This document shows, in pieces, positions 42,458 to 57,400 of a DNA stretch of 64,000 nt. The stretch comes from Amphibalanus amphitrite. Its lineage: Eukaryota; Arthropoda; Thecostraca; Balanomorpha; Balanidae. The translations under genes and the position numbers were made by a program. The stretch lies in contig NW_024881781.1 in the NCBI RefSeq assembly GCF_019059575.1, positions 186,001 to 250,000 of the forward strand, given 5' to 3'. The stretch's first letter is position 1. Every line of letters starts with the position of its first letter. The notes under the pieces were generated by a model that saw only the letters and a list, made by a program, of their open reading frames with translations, searched no databases and had not been told where the DNA came from.

Positions 42458-45400
42458 GTGAGTACTCATTTATATTTGCTTAGTTCTAAGTTATTTTCGT
42501 AGTTATTGCCTTACATCGGTATTTAGAACGAACTGCCCGTTGTGAAATGTGGTTTCAACGTCGACGTGGTACCCCTGACAGTATTAGCAGGTATTTATGG
42601 GTAAAATTAATAAAGAAACAAATTTTTCACTCAATTATACAGTGAAATGTATGTTTTACACATGTCAGGGTTCTCAATCCCTAGTAGGCCTTGCTTTTTT
42701 AATTTCATGGTGGTGATCCGAAGCATGGTAATGCAATCTTGTGGTGGTGGAATAACGAGTGCCCAGAGGTCAGGAGCCAAGGTGAAGCTGCACATGTGAT
42801 TCAACAGATGGTGCTAGCTCTGAGCTGTGCATGATGCCAAGATAAGCTGACCCAAAAATAAGCTGCCAGTCCAGGCCAACGGTGCTGTGGCTGCCCCTTC
42901 TCTTGAGTGTGGGTGTTATGCGAAACCATGGGTTTCATAGAGAAAGTGAAATCATACACTGCTGTCACCTCCAGAAGAATCAAGGAACAGGTTAGGCACT
43001 TGGTTGCTCAGTGACTTTGTCATTTTATCCTTTTGGCAGTGCTAATTGATCTTAGTTATTTATGCAGTGCTAGTCCCGAGATATGCAGTTCAATTTCTTG
43101 GCTCAATTTTTATACACCAACTTTTTAAGCAGCCTTTGTGTAGTTACCTGTCTCTAATCCAAAAAAAAAGAAATTTGTAAATTAACTTGAGATGTAAAAG
43201 ATAAATTCCAATCCATAAAGTTTATCATATTTTCTTTCAAATGTTGTATGCTATGAATGTCTTGCTGAAATTATATGTCATGGTTTCAGGCTGAAAATTT
43301 TCAGCTTGAATAATGAATGAAAATAACATGAATGCTTCTTCAATTTCCTGACATAGCACAATATTATCTAGTCAGTATTTTAAAGACAGAAATGCATTAG
43401 ACATAATAAATTTTCTTCACAGCTAAAAAAAAGAAAAGCAATTTGTCATCTTGCTTGTCAAATTTCCTCTTTGATCAGGTGGCTGAGTGCTGATTCTGGA
43501 TACATGCTATCCAAAGAAATAAGCGCTGCTTTCTGGTTGGATGTTTTAATCGATCCCCAGCCTGGTTGGGACTTATTCTGGGTCTGCTGTTCATACCGAC
43601 CTCCGGAGTCCGGAGGATCCGGAACCCGGACCCCGCTTCAGTGACACGGAGCACCTGCTCTCGACTGGCTCGCCTTGAGGCGCGTTCCATGTGCGTGAAC
43701 TGACGGACAATCCTGAGGCGCAGGCACGCTCGCCTTTGTGCCGACATATGCCCTTACTTGGCTGGCTCGAGGACACTGGTGTCATTTTGTGCTGGTGTGT
43801 TTGCCCGTCATATACGTTTACCCGGCCGAACTTTGTATTCTGCTCACGAGTTTAGCACCGTCGTGGCCTTAGGGACAAGGTCTTAATCGCAGGAGGTTTG
43901 CTAGATGGTGTATGCTGTTTGAGATATCCATATGAAAAGTCGTGCAAGTTTTTCTGGTTAGGTATTCATTTGACCCTGAGAGATTGGACTTCACTTGTTC
44001 TTGAGCTGACGAGACCGACGAGATACTCTGGCGGCGTACCATACATCCACAGCGTGGGCTCCGCGGCCGGCCAGAACCGGTCTGCGACTCTCCGGTAAGC
44101 GAGGGTGTCGTAGTGGCCGGAATGCGGCTGTTTTCTCTATGCAAATGACCTCCGTGCAGCGGGTACAACTGACCCATGGCGGGCGCCGGTCGGGGCTCAT
44201 TTGCACGAGATCGACCTCCACTGGACGCCGCCTCTCCCCTCGGGCTGACCGTTGCGGGACCAGCGCTGTGCGAGAGCTGACTACTGATGCCGTCGGGTAT
44301 GGTCATCCCAAGGGATATGCAATATTGAGATAGGTGTTTGTTGGAGCGAGCTCGAATGCTGACCAACGTCTGTCTTGAGCGGAGCGGACAGGTGTTTGCT
44401 GTTGGGCTGAGACTTCAGCTTGATAATTAGTCACGAAGTTTCGTTTTAATCATCATTTTCATTTATTCCTCGAATTTCGCTACCAGTTATATTGGGAGAA
44501 AAATTTCCAATTTGACTCGAAGCCACCTGATCCCTGGCGTTTTTTCGTCACCTGACGCTGAGACAGCTGACACTTCAGCACGCCTGCGCTCGGCCGTTCC
44601 TGCCGACTGGCTGTGAAAGTCATTGGCAGCTATTTTATCACCGAATGACATCAGAGTCGCACTGTCGTCGCCCGGTCAGGTGCTGCCCGGCGGCTATATC
44701 GGGTCAGTGGCCCGTGGACGTCGAACTCCGGCCCCAGTGTCGGCGGCCGGCTGCAGGCCCTGGTCGGCCGGTGTGCTCTGTGAGCAGGCAGCGATGTCGA
44801 GCTCGAGGGCAGCAGGCGCCGGCGGTCGACAGGACTTCTGGCACACCGCTGGCCGGTCGGCCGCGGCCAGATTCTTGATGACCGTCCAACGACAACAGGC
44901 GGACGGACGAGGGTCGACCGGCGGCCGGCGGTGTCCCCGCACCGTCCTCCGTCCGCCACAGCCCGCCGGTCTGTCTACTCGGTGATCCGATCATCCTGAC
45001 CCAGTGAGCCAACGGGGCGCCGATCTGACGGCAGATGAGTGACGGGTTAACCTGCCCGTCGGCGGCGCTGGCTGGGAGCGTCACGCCGCCGCCGGTAGCT
45101 CAGAGGCCCCCTGCCAGCGGCGCCGCCCCGTCCTGGCCCTACCGACGGGGCTGTGCCTGTGCCCCTGCCAGCGCCGCCGGCGTCCTGTCAGCCGGCCGGG
45201 CTCCCCCCGTGCCAGATCGGCCCGGTCAGCTGACTTGGCCGGTGCCGCCGGCGGCCCGGCTGCAGCCCCGTCGCTAAGGCGAGCGAAATCGAGCTTCGAT
45301 ACACGTGTAATGAATGACGGCGTTCGCTGTTGGAAATCGCTTGGCATCGGGCACAACGAGTTAATTTGGGGGTGATCAGCTGGTTGAGAAGCCTATCAGC

Positions 45401-48400
45401 TCGGCAGTTTTTGCCATGGAGCCCTGCTCAGAAAAAGTAAAGCAGTAAGGAAGCGATTGCTGCACATCGCTCGTGCTATGTGCTGATCGCGTAGCACACT
45501 TGTGCCAGCGGACTTATCGAGCGATTACTCAGTGGCGTTCCCCGGCTCAGTTTCCCATCCATCGGGGAGGGTTATTCCGGCAGCCGGCGAAGCTCTCCCT
45601 GTCGCCGTCTGGTCTCCATCGATCAGCTCTCGTTACGACAGGGCTGGTGGCAGTTCGAGGCGCCGCCAGGACTGCCATCGATCGGGCGTCGGCGCTGCCA
45701 ATTCAGACGGCGGCCCCCAGTCAGGTGGGCGTTGGCCGGAGGCTGGCGTGTCGTCCTGTCTCTGTACCGGCCACAGTTTGATTCCTAGCTCTGTTCTGGT
45801 TCTGCCCTGGCCAATTTCCAGACCAGTGTGTTCAGATCGCTGCTCTTTGCCAATCGTGTCTCCTGTCCCGTCCTGGCTCCTGACCTGGAACCGACTCCTG
45901 CTCGTCTGGATTCCAGCTGACCCGGCCTACTCCTGGCCCGTCCTGACTCCTGGCCCGACCCTAGCTCCTGTCCTGACTCTTATCATGACTCCTGAATGTG
46001 GGCAGTGGCACAGTCTGGTTTGCGTATGGTTTATTCTGCGGAAATTACGCGAAAATCTGACATGGGATTTTTTTTGGCTTGTGAATTGTCTGGCACGCTT
46101 CTGTTGATCCAGTCAATGAGTGCAGGCTAGGTGCCGTTTTTATAGCAATGGTGAACGCTGAGCATTTTCATTGAATGGCTGGAAGCCGCACTTCCCTGGC
46201 TTCCGCTTTTATAACTGAAACTTTTTACGTCTTATGTTTTTCTACAACCCTCATGAGAATGACTATTCTGGCCACACTGTGCCGATCCGTTGACTGTGGT
46301 CTGTGCTGGCGGTTAGTGGCCGAAGCGCCACTGGGTCTGCCATCACACCAGCCGGCTCGATCCGGCTGTCCGACTGGCAGAGGTGACTGCCCTGTTTACT
46401 GGGGACTGCCCACCGGCCGGTCGGACCGGTGTCGCCGTTGTCGGCTGTCCGGCGGGTGTCGCGACTCATCCATCGTGTCGAATGCCACCGGCGGGGGAAG
46501 ATAGTTACTTCCCGTATTCGCAGCTCAACCACCTGACTAGTCACCTCGCCGGTTGATGCCCAGGCTTGACTTCATACTCCGGCAGTTGACGGCTACTCTG
46601 CCTGAGCAGCGGACGGTCCGGGCGCCAGTGTCCGGTCGGGCGGGCCCCGCACGAGGCGGCGCGCGGGCCGCGGAACCGGTCCGACGGGCTGGTGTTTGGC
46701 TCCGGTCGGCTCCATGTACGGGCTGCCGCGCGGGCCGCTGCCGCCCTGCCCACGCGGCAGCGCGGTGCCGTGAGGAGGTGGGCTGAATGACTGGCCGAGC
46801 GGTCAGCGCGCACGACAGGCCGGCGCGTTCGCCCCTGAGCTGACTGCTGCATGGAGAGAGCGAGAGAGAAAGAGAGGGGTTCCATGATATGCAGCGGTAA
46901 TAACTATCTGCCAACCTGCTCTCATCGCCCCGAATGCCAATATCTGTGTAGCGGCGTAACTATGACGATCGCCGGAAGCTGGGCCGGTTGCATTTTGACC
47001 CAGTCGAATCCTCATAGAGAGGCGAAGAGAGAGCGCCCGAGAAGCCCCGCTATGCAGGGCAGCCGGCGCTGGATGGATGCCGTCACGTCCCCGCGCCGTC
47101 ATCGCTGCCGCCGCCGGGCCGCTCTGACCCACCACCGGCCACCTTTTCTCCTTCCCCCGACTGGACCAGGCGGCGGTGTCTGGCTCTGAACTCGGCCGTC
47201 GGGGGGCGGCGGTGCGAGTGAGTGCTGCCGCGGCTCACTGAGCGCCGATGGGCCGCAGCGGGGCCCGCAGAGCGGCGCAACTGTACGCGGGATGACCGCC
47301 CCACTGATGGACGTGTCCGCGCTCTGACGCACCCTGCCGCGCCGCACTGCGTGTCGGTCGCGCTCTAGAGGTGCGTGTGATGCGCCGCCATTGTATGACC
47401 GCTGACTGGGTGTCCCTCAGTGGTTGGTTAGACCGCTGGGCTCCGTCTGCGCCATGTGGGCCGTGGCGCGGGACGTGTTGTACAGTCTGTCTTAAAAGTA
47501 CGGCGCAAAGTGACGATGTATCCATCAAGCCTGACCGTGGAAGGGCCTGCTATAATTTGAAAGTCACCCAACCAATTGACCAGGGGAATGGACGAGGATG
47601 TCAGTTGCTGCGGTGACTCAAATTTAGGAGGTTCTTCCTCGGTCAGGCTTGATGGATCCACCGTTACTTTGCGCGGTACTTTTAAGACAGACTGTACGTC
47701 CGGTGTCGCAGAGCAAAGCTGCTCCGAACTGCATCGGGTGGGAGATGGCCTGCTGGGGGCATGGGTCGTCGTCCCGGGAACCTGATAAGGGCTCAATTGG
47801 CATAAACTGGACACCCTTTGACGGATGGGAGGCTCATGAATTGTGATTCACGTATTGACTCATGAATCATGATCCCTCAGAGAAATTGAACGGTGATGAT
47901 TCATGTGCATAAATAACGTCGTTTTCTGTACTAAGATGGACGGAGTTCTGTCAATAGAGGCTCTATATGCTACTGCTAAACTATGCAGCCTGCACTACCC
48001 TTCGATGTGCCAATGCATTCAGTTGTTCCCTCTCACGCTCGACCCAAACATGTCCCACGCGTGGGTCCCAGAATCGAGTCTGTCAGGTAGCAGCACGGCG
48101 GGGGTCGTGCGCGGCACGTCCCGTGTCGCACGTAGGGTGTCAGATGTCAGAGTGCGGTGGTTGGGTTAGGTCAGGAACCAAAGCCGCAGCTCCCCCTGCC
48201 CGCCTGCCGGTGTGCGTGAGGCACGGGGTGCGCAGAAATGGGCTGAAGGAGGAGGTGGATATATGGCTGCTGGTTGCGGATGTGATAAAAGGAAAACAGG
48301 GGCGGAAGGAAGAGACTCTGCTACATTTTGATCATGATTTGGTGTAACGCATCTGGAGGGTTAGAAGGACGTCAGCTCTTCAAAAAGCCCCAAAGACGCT

Positions 48401-51400
48401 TCCGTCGCTGTCGCTGATCTCGTCTCTCCCATTGACTAGCTGGCGTCTGCACCAACGTGCATATAACTGGTATAAGATGGGATAGCGACAGCCCTGGTGA
48501 CACGAGTTGCATCGGCTGGCGATTTACTCTCCGCTGTCAAATGTCACAGGACAAACGTCACAATGTCCCACTTATCCCGCCGACTGACGCATCACTCCCG
48601 TGGTTGACGGTCCCTGTGCCCACACCAGAGCGCACCGACAGCATATTGTAGTGTGCCGCTGGTTTTCGATGATGTTTCCGTGCCGTAGTGTGGTTGTCCG
48701 CTCTGTCGATGAAGTGACCTTTGCTCTTTTTAAACAAGGGTAGACGGTAGGCAGTGGACCTGGAAGGACGTTAGACTGCAGGGCTAGAGGATTTGCGTCT
48801 GATAAGAGGGATTTTGGAGAGGGGACACCGGACACGTCAACCTGGATCCACGAGCTACATGTGTGTCGTACAAAAATAGGCCGACCTGTCTGAGAGCCTG
48901 CATTGTCTGCATTTCTTGGCGCTGGGTGGATGCAAAGTGGCAACTGTCTTGATTTGACGTGGACAGCTGGTCGTTCAGTGCATCTTACTGCGAGCACCAG
49001 CAGTGGAGCAGTGGCGAGCTGATTTAGCCATGGTGGTTTCACTGATCTATTTTTGGCTTGATGCGGTTTGGATTGTAATTAATTTTATGTTCACCAGGTC
49101 ATGCAGGTCAGACGATTCAGTACCTCGACGCTGTGATCCTCGTAAATCATTGACCTCGTGAGAGCCTGGGCATTCCGCGTGATACGGCGAGCTCCTGCAG
49201 GTTCAGTCGATCATCGCGGCTAGTAACTGCCAGCCTGGCACTGAGACTGGATCAGGGGATCGGCATCTAAAACTAGTGTCACTTGCGGGGGCGGTACAGG
49301 TTTGCCGAGGCAGCCATGATTGCGCCGACCACCACCGCAGCGGCTGGGCGGTCGGCGGGCGGCGGCAGGCGACCCGCGCCGCCCCCGCCCCCGCCCCCGC
49401 CCAGCGGTAATTGATACCGCCCTGGGCGGCGGTGGCGGTGATCGGGTGTTTCCTGCCTCCACGGAGCGGGGGCGGCGGCGGCACGGCTTTCCCTGGTGAT
49501 GGAAGGTGGCCGCGGCGGGCGGCAGCGGCGCCTATCTGCGTCTGGGGACCGATGGCCGAGCTTAGGACGGGCGATAGAGCTGGGGAGGAATGGCGGCGGG
49601 CGATAGAGCTGGGGAGGAATGGCGGCGATGTGGGGCAACAGGCTGTCTCCCTCAGGCCGGCACGTTTCTGGGTGGCTGGGGAGATTTGACGGCATTAGTG
49701 ATATTCCTGTAGTGGGACTCAGGAAAAGGGCTACCAGCTGTAGCTTGTTATTTCAACACTTGTGAGGTCTTCAGGTTCCTATAAACAAACTGGTTGCGCA
49801 GCTACAAATGCACTGTAGCGTGTCACAGCTGCACTGCATGCAATGGGCGTAACATAAACATTTGACACTACCGAAACACCAGGACAAGGTCTTTGCTGTG
49901 TTTTCCTTTTAGCTAAAACTTTCAATGTCATTTATTTTCTTCCTTTCTACATTTGTATACGCTTATACTATCCACTCCGCCCACAACTCCCCATTGTTCC
50001 CATGCTGACCCTCGGCCCGTCTCACAACCACCCCGTGCCCCGCATGCTGATCGTTCTCGGTGGCCGCGGAGGGGTGTTGTGCTGTTATAGCCGCCGGTCA
50101 GTGACCCGTTGGTGGCTCCGCCGCTGCCTGCACCGATCGGCCGTCGGCCGGCCAATGATTTACATCTGCTGCCGGCGTGACGGACCGGTCGGTCGTGGCT
50201 GCGCACCGCACCGCGGTCCATTGGCCACGCATCGGTGCACGTGCGCGCGAGCGTCGGACCCCGCGCGATGGTGTGGAGAGAGGAGTAGATGATATCGCTG
50301 CACCAGGGAGAACACTGCCGGCTCTGGAGAAGAGACCACGGCCGCAGCGGGGGAGCAAATAGAGCTGCTGCTGCGTTATCCGGCATAGAGAGCACGGCTG
50401 CAGGAGGGGAGCCTCCTGCCCTACGCAGAGAGCAAAAACTCCCCGACGCTGCTTAGCGCTGAAGCAGAAAGCAGCTCCAGCTATGCGTTCTCATGGCCGC
50501 CACAGAGCTGATAAATTGCACGGCAGCAGAGAGAGCGTTGCTGGCCCTCCGGCGTTCGGGGAGAGCTGAGAGCGGTGCCATTGTTTGGTCTCGCGCGTGA
50601 GCGGCATGGAGGCGGTCGAGTGCGCTGCCGTGCTTGCCTGCTCCTCCCCTCTGAGAAGTGAGAGGTTTGTTTCTGGGTACTGATGGAAATGAATAGCCAG
50701 CTGGAGAGCGTTGGTGCGTGAGACGCCGCTGCTACTGTGGGTGGCGGAAACGGACCATCAATCGCTGCTCCCAGTAGGACTATGACACTTGTGTACGAGT
50801 GTTCAGTCTGCAGCTGGCTGGAATTGGTGGAAGGATCGCAGCTGTGCAGCGTTTAGCATCGTCACCAATTGTCTACTGGCGGTGGCTTCTGACGGAAATT
50901 AAGGTGGTGGAAGCTGACAGTCTTAGACCAGGAGATGCCCCTCGCCAAGGAGCAGCAGTGGGACAGCTTTATCACAAACCGTTCCGGCGCGGCGGATAGA
51001 ACCGCTGAGGGCGCCTCTCTGGCCGTGTGTGGGAGGTGGCAAGGCCGACTGGTGTGCCGCCCTACCCAGGTGTACCTACGCCAACCAAGGACACCGGTCC
51101 TGTCTTCACTATCACCCGTGACCCACCCCGCCGCGGACGGTGAGACCCTGCTCACACCTGGCGCAGGGTCACATGAATATGGAGAGGGGAGGAACTGTTT
51201 GTGTACTGGCAATGTCGCGGCGGAGAATGGCGACGGCCAGGTGTCTTCAATGACGCCATCACTGTTTATGTTTATAGCTCAACGTTGCCAAATGTGGTGT
51301 GTTAGTTCAAACGAGTGTTTCTTGATACTATCACTCACTGTCTTCCGGGGTCCGCATTGTGTATGGGCTGATGACTTTTTAGGGATATTTTTATTCTTTG

Positions 51401-54400
51401 AGCGGCATTTAAATCCCGTGTCGGCGGTGGTCCAACGCGGACAGGTAAGCTCCATTGTTGGTGACGATTCCATCGTGGCCCGAAGACCTGGCGCCGGTCC
51501 GGTCCCGAACCGGGAGAAAAATCTCTATCGGCACCATTGTGTGAGTTACAAACGCTCGGCCTGTCACGGAACTGGAACGGGTGGCGCCGCGGCCATAGTG
51601 GGATGACACTGACACCACTACTGAGTGTCACAGGAAGACGGCATTAAGACGCCACAGCCGGGTGTCATTGCCAAATGCCACCGAGGCACCACAGCTGTTC
51701 AGCGTGTTCGCTACGGTCCCCAGGGATCGCTGTGCCAGTTTACCTGTCGAAAGCTGTTCGAAAATAGCTCAGGCGGCTGGGATGTTGCCTGTCATGTCAC
51801 CACATGTAATCTGTCAGACCCAGGTGTGTGCTGTCCTTCCTCCCCTCCCCTCCCCTCTCCTCTCTTCAGCGACCCCTCCCCTCCCGTCCTGACCTTGTGG
51901 CCCGCCCTGGGTGTGACCCAATGGAGTCACGCCCTGGTAGTAGGCGAGTCATAGATAATCCGAGAGCGCGGCTGCCTTTTGTGACGGCCAGTTTCTGGGG
52001 CTACCTGTGGGCGCACAGTTAATGGCCAGCTCTGGAGGAAATGATCAAATGATCATGCCTCGATCTCGGGGATAGATTTCCTACCTTCCAGAAATATGCC
52101 TCATGGTAGCTCACGAGTGCTCCTATTTCCTTGTAGATTACTTCGCAGCATATCAACATTATATCAGCACTCGTTCGCTTTGCCACCCGTGTCTGTTCCT
52201 CAGCATGGCCAGCCCATGGTTTTTCAGCGTTGTTTCTTTTTATCTCTGCCGACGCCCGTTGGCCCTGTCGCCGTCACCTGACCCTAGTTCAACCATCACG
52301 ACTCCTTGACGAGGTCCTACGCTCCCCCCCCCCCCTCCGGTGCTGGCCGGAAGCCGGGCCCAGTTTCAGTTTGATGCCGGGTCAGTGGGGAGACAGGAAG
52401 CCGGCGCTTACGCTCGGTCGAGCGGTCTGGGCCCGGGTGTGTTTGGAGAAAGGTGTAGTGAACTGCGCCAAAGGGGCGGCTTCTCGGTAACATACGTAGA
52501 ACGGCTCAACGTTCGGTTTACCGTGAAATGGGTTGTGAAACAGCGGTCGGAACTTGTAAAACGAATTGGATCTCTTGGAAATGACGTTAGATGGAACCGG
52601 GCTACGTGTGGCAAGTGTGCGTGTGTAATAGATTTATGAGTGACGTTTGACCATCCTTTGGGTAACATCTGGTGCAGAATGAGTACGGATTTCAACAACG
52701 GCTGAACAGACTCGTTGATGCTCAACTTGATATGTGTTGTGAAGTCCAGTAAAGTGTCGGCTCGCCCCCTTCCTCTCCCTCCCAGTTCCCCTCGCGGTCT
52801 TGGCCGGGCTGTGGCGGCCAACCCGGCGGCGGCCGCCACAGCCGCCGCCTCGGCCAAGATTTAAAAATATTGTGAGGTTGACACGGCGGCGCGACGCCCT
52901 GCCGCCGGCTGACGCCGCCGGCGCCGTGTCAGCAGAGGCGGCCGGCCGTTCAATGGTCTCGACGGATTGGTGTGTTAGAGTATGTGGGGAGGGGCGCAAG
53001 ACGTTGATTAGTGTGTAACTAATGTAGGGTGGGGCGTGGATCTGGCGTGGATCAGAATTCAAACCAGTGATGATTGACTAGCCTGTCATGACGGTGTGTA
53101 GAAGCGCACGTTAACGACACCGCTGTGATGCATAAATGCATCACCTGTCTCTAGCTGTCTGGTTGTGCATCAGCTGACTCCAGCTCCATTCAGTCTGTTG
53201 TTTTCTGCACAATGGAGTAGCAATGGCTGTTCATCCAAAGCAGCTGCACACAATTCGGCCATGAGTAGCTCAAGGCAGGTGGTAGCTATTCATAGTCTGT
53301 GCCGATGGAACCGTGTAACGGAGAATGACTAGAAGACTCTTGGGCCGTTCAGACACTGAGACCGTTTGAGACGCCTGGACTATGGGACCGTTTCAGAGGC
53401 AGAGACACTAGGCCTGCCTATTTTCTGTCTGTCCTGCGCCCGTGTCGCCCCGCTCTGATGCCCATACCAGCTCTGTGTCGTTGCCATAACCGGGCTGTGA
53501 CGAGCTGTGACTGCCACTGTGATATCTGGTGTCAGGCCGGCCGGTGGCTGGTGCCGGCTGCCCGCTGGGCCGCTGTTTTTAGCCTGTTTTCCGCCGCTCC
53601 AAGGCCGGTAGAGGCGCGTGCCAGACGGCCGCGGGCCGTCCTCTGGTCTGCAGCCGGGTCGGACGGTCGCGCTGCGACTGCGTCACCTCTGTGGGACGGC
53701 ATACCGGGCTGCTGACCGGTCGGCGGTGGCGCGGCGGGCCTGTCTGATCCCGGGCCCGGGGTATCGGTTTATGTAAATACCAGTGGCATGCTCTGCAGCA
53801 TGCTGCTGATGTTTGGCGACCTGCAAACATCGAATGCCTTTTTCTATTCTGTTTTCCGCCAGCTGTCCAGTGACTGCTATTATAATGGCATTGAAGGAAA
53901 AGTGCGCAACAAAGTCCCGTTTACCATCTCCCTGGTCAATGTATTTTTATTATTTGTGAATACGAAGCTACCATGAAATCTGAGCAGCCAACTCTGCTTG
54001 TGTCGAGCTTCAACCAATATTGGACAATCGGCGTTTTAGTCGACGTTTGTTGGTTGCTGCATCATTCGGGCCATATTCTTCGTAACTTACAGAACACATT
54101 CCATTCGTGCTTGAATGGCTTGATAGCTCTCGTAATGCCGGCTCATCCACACTCGTTGCTGCATTCTTGGAGGCTGCGCCGCCAAACCAGCCCAGTGGCG
54201 ACCTGTGCATGAGGTCATCCTGGGACCGTCCGACACCTCCGCTCATCTCAGTCAATCACACACCCTGTTGGTTTGTTCAGGAGCCGTGATTAGTCAATGG
54301 TCTATCATCGTGTGGCTGATGTTCGATCTGTCCCGATCCGACCCGGTCATACTGGTCCGGTTGACCCAGTGGTCAATAATGCACCTGCGTTATCGCCCCT

Positions 54401-57400
54401 GGCACTCAGTGGAGCTCTGTTCTGTCCCTCTGCACTGGCGAGCACCTACTGCTTCTCAGAGCCGCACTGAGCTATGGGGACTTGTGCGTCTAGTGCCTAT
54501 CTCGTGCGGCCCGTGTCGACCCCGTGCCCAACCCGTGTCGGTTCTTTCCACCCTTGTCCGCCTTGTGCCGCCTGCCACCCACCCGACCACTGTCATGTTT
54601 TTCCTGCCTTGCGTTGGTCCAAGACTACGCCCAGCACACGAAGTCAGGCAGCAACAGCCGCGTGACCTGTCGCACCCACCCCTGCCACCTCTGTCTGATC
54701 GCTCAAACTGGGTGGGCCGTCTGACTGTCCATGGGCTCGACTCGCGGAACAGAGGGTGGGGTGATAGGCGTCTCATCTCTGCCGTTCACGACACGCTCCG
54801 CGTGAGTACGACCTGTCAGCGGGAGTGGCCGCGGCTCCGCCCAACGATTATAGACACACGGCGACGCCCGCTGTTTACTGATTCTTTTTGCTTCGACCCA
54901 CGGCGCTAAACGTTAGGAAGACCGGTTCGGCCATGGCAGGGGATGAGGAGTGTTAACTCGAGTTGGTTGTAACGGCCCATGTTACGTCGGATCTCCGGCT
55001 CTATGACGCCGGGTCGTTCACTCCCACTTCGTGTGTGCTTGACTCAGTTACGGCTGTTTCGTAAACAGAGGCGGTCAGCTTTGCAAAGTTTGCAGCCAGC
55101 GAGCGTGATGCGGTTCAGAGCCCTTGCTCGTTGCGGGTGGAATGCTGGGTTCGCTGCGAAGTCTGTGGACTGTGCAGTGGGCATTGCTGCAAACTGTTGT
55201 GCCTTGTCGGTTTCTACAGCAGCGGACATTTGCCGAGTTGGTGCCTGATCAGAGTTTTGCGCGATTCGCTAAGACACTAGCTTTCCACGCTTGATTCGCG
55301 TCCGACAGGCGGGCAGACGGCCTTACACACTGCTCTGGAAACCGGCGACGGGTCTGAAGAGAGAGGAGGGGAGCGGTGGAGAGAGGGGAGGGGCCGAGCC
55401 GGGAGATGACTATCTCGCCCCGCCGGCGGCTGACCAGTTAGGGAAAGTCGTGCGCCGCCCGGCGAGCCGCCAAATTTGGGCGGGGCTATCGTGGGCTGCT
55501 GCGTCTCGGCCTACTCGAGAGAAAGTCTCGGTATGAGATAGTTCCATTCGGCGAGTCGCTGGGAGATGGAGCCAGGTTTCAACTGAGCTGTCCAGAAACG
55601 GCGACTGCCGGTCGCTGGTAGGCCGCCGACGGACAGCCCAGCCGGCCGCCCGTCAAACCAGTGCAGCGGCCCGGCCTTTTCAGGAAACTACGGAATGGTC
55701 TCTCCTCGCCAGACCGTTTGTATGTTTGGCGGTGACGCTGGTCAGCGACGTAGACGAGCTCAGGCTGTCGCGTGCCCTTACGTCGTCCCAGCGGTCGAAG
55801 TCTGCACGGCGGTGGTCTATCATGCACGTAAATAACAAGGGTGTCATGTTGCGAAAGTGCCGGCTGCCTGCCGGTAACGGCAGGGCCTGTGTAATGCGGA
55901 GGGGCTACAATGAGTCGATTAGCACTGAACTGTGCTACACAAAGTTCACCTAAATTAGCATGAAAGGACCTTTACTGACGCACCGGCCCGCCGGGTCGCC
56001 AGCCGTCGGTACCTAGCCGAGCAGTGCCGTTCCGGTGTGCTCTCAGCTCAGCGGTCCCGGGTGCCGGTCTTGGTCCGTGGCGCCGCATACACCGTGCAGC
56101 CCTCGGTGTGGTGCCGCTGACCGGCCGAACCGGTCTGTAGTGGACCTCACGGCCGGCACCCTGGCATGCGCTCACCAGTCGGTGACCGTACTATCGATCT
56201 AAGTCCTTGCGATTCTAGTTTCTATTCTACCCAGCTGCGTACAGCCGCGTCCTGCTAAGCATGTAAACTCTGTGCTTGGCGAAACCCTTGGCTCGCCTTA
56301 AAGCCGTCTGCTCGAAGCTTTTCCTTCTCCATGCTGGCGGGGTGGGCGACCAGACCAGGGCTCGTTTCAGACCAGCGTGCCTATCAGATCAGATGTGATG
56401 TCACCTGGAACCGTGGGAGGACCGAGTTACCGCGCTGGTCCGGCTCCCAGCACGGCGCCCGAATCATGTCCGACCTGAACGAGGGAATGACCTATGCTGA
56501 ACGGACCCAGCTGAGTTTGAGTTTTGTTCTAACTATGGTGGCGTAGTTACGTTTTCGTGCGATCTCGTAGGCACTCCTGTCTGACACGGATTTTTTAGTC
56601 GTGTTACTCCGCCCTGTGGTTTGTATTCGGGTGTCCTTCAGTCTGTCTGCCTGTCTGTCTGTCCCTCTGTCTGTCTGTCTTTGTGCCTGTCTGCGTCAGC
56701 CTCACTGTGTGCGTGGGCTGGACCGTGGGCACAGGTGGGCGGTACCCATTCGATGCAAGGTCGACCGCCCCCTGCCCGTGACAGGTGGCTCCACCGGACT
56801 GGGGCCGTCTGCCCGTCCCTCCCTCTAACCCCAGTGACGTCAGCACTGAATGACGTCACTGGGGGGCAGAAGAACGCAGCGAAACTGAACTCCAGCCAAC
56901 AGGCAGGGCGAGGAGAGGTCTGTGACTGGCTGACTGACGAAAAATGGCACTGGTGCGCACACTTTTGTGATCCAGTAGCGGAACATAACTGGCGGTATCA
57001 CATCACCCGTTTGCTGGTGTCTAGGATTACCACAGAACCGCACACTCGCCTAGCGGCTGGCAACAGTGAGGGATTTGTGGAACAGGCAATCCGATTTAGC
57101 TGAATGTTTTGTTTTACTGGCTGTTTTTGTGACTTTTCCTCGCTAATAAACCGGTCACAAGCCACTACAGGAACGGAACAAGGCAAATGCCAACAACACA
57201 TTTGACACTCGCTGATGACATGATTTGGACACAGCTGGCGCTTGCATAGTTTCCGTAAAGACACGTTCTGGTTGAAATTAGACGGACCCGCTGAGGAAAG
57301 AATACGGATATCGCAGTGTTTCGCCTTCTTATGACAGCTTCCACTCTGCAGCCCTGGACTGTCGCTCGCGTCTACCAAGCAGCGCGGGTGACCGTTTCCG

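Noticed and set aside
48572-49042. 156-codon minus-strand open frame
   Set aside because: No motif, splice context or composition shift supporting a gene.
50935-51606. 223-codon open frame in Amph intron 1
   Set aside because: No family resemblance; overlapping frames on the other strand look just as good.
54205-54909. 234-codon open frame in Amph intron 1
   Set aside because: Low-complexity composition, no recognisable domain, inside an intron; best explained by GC bias.
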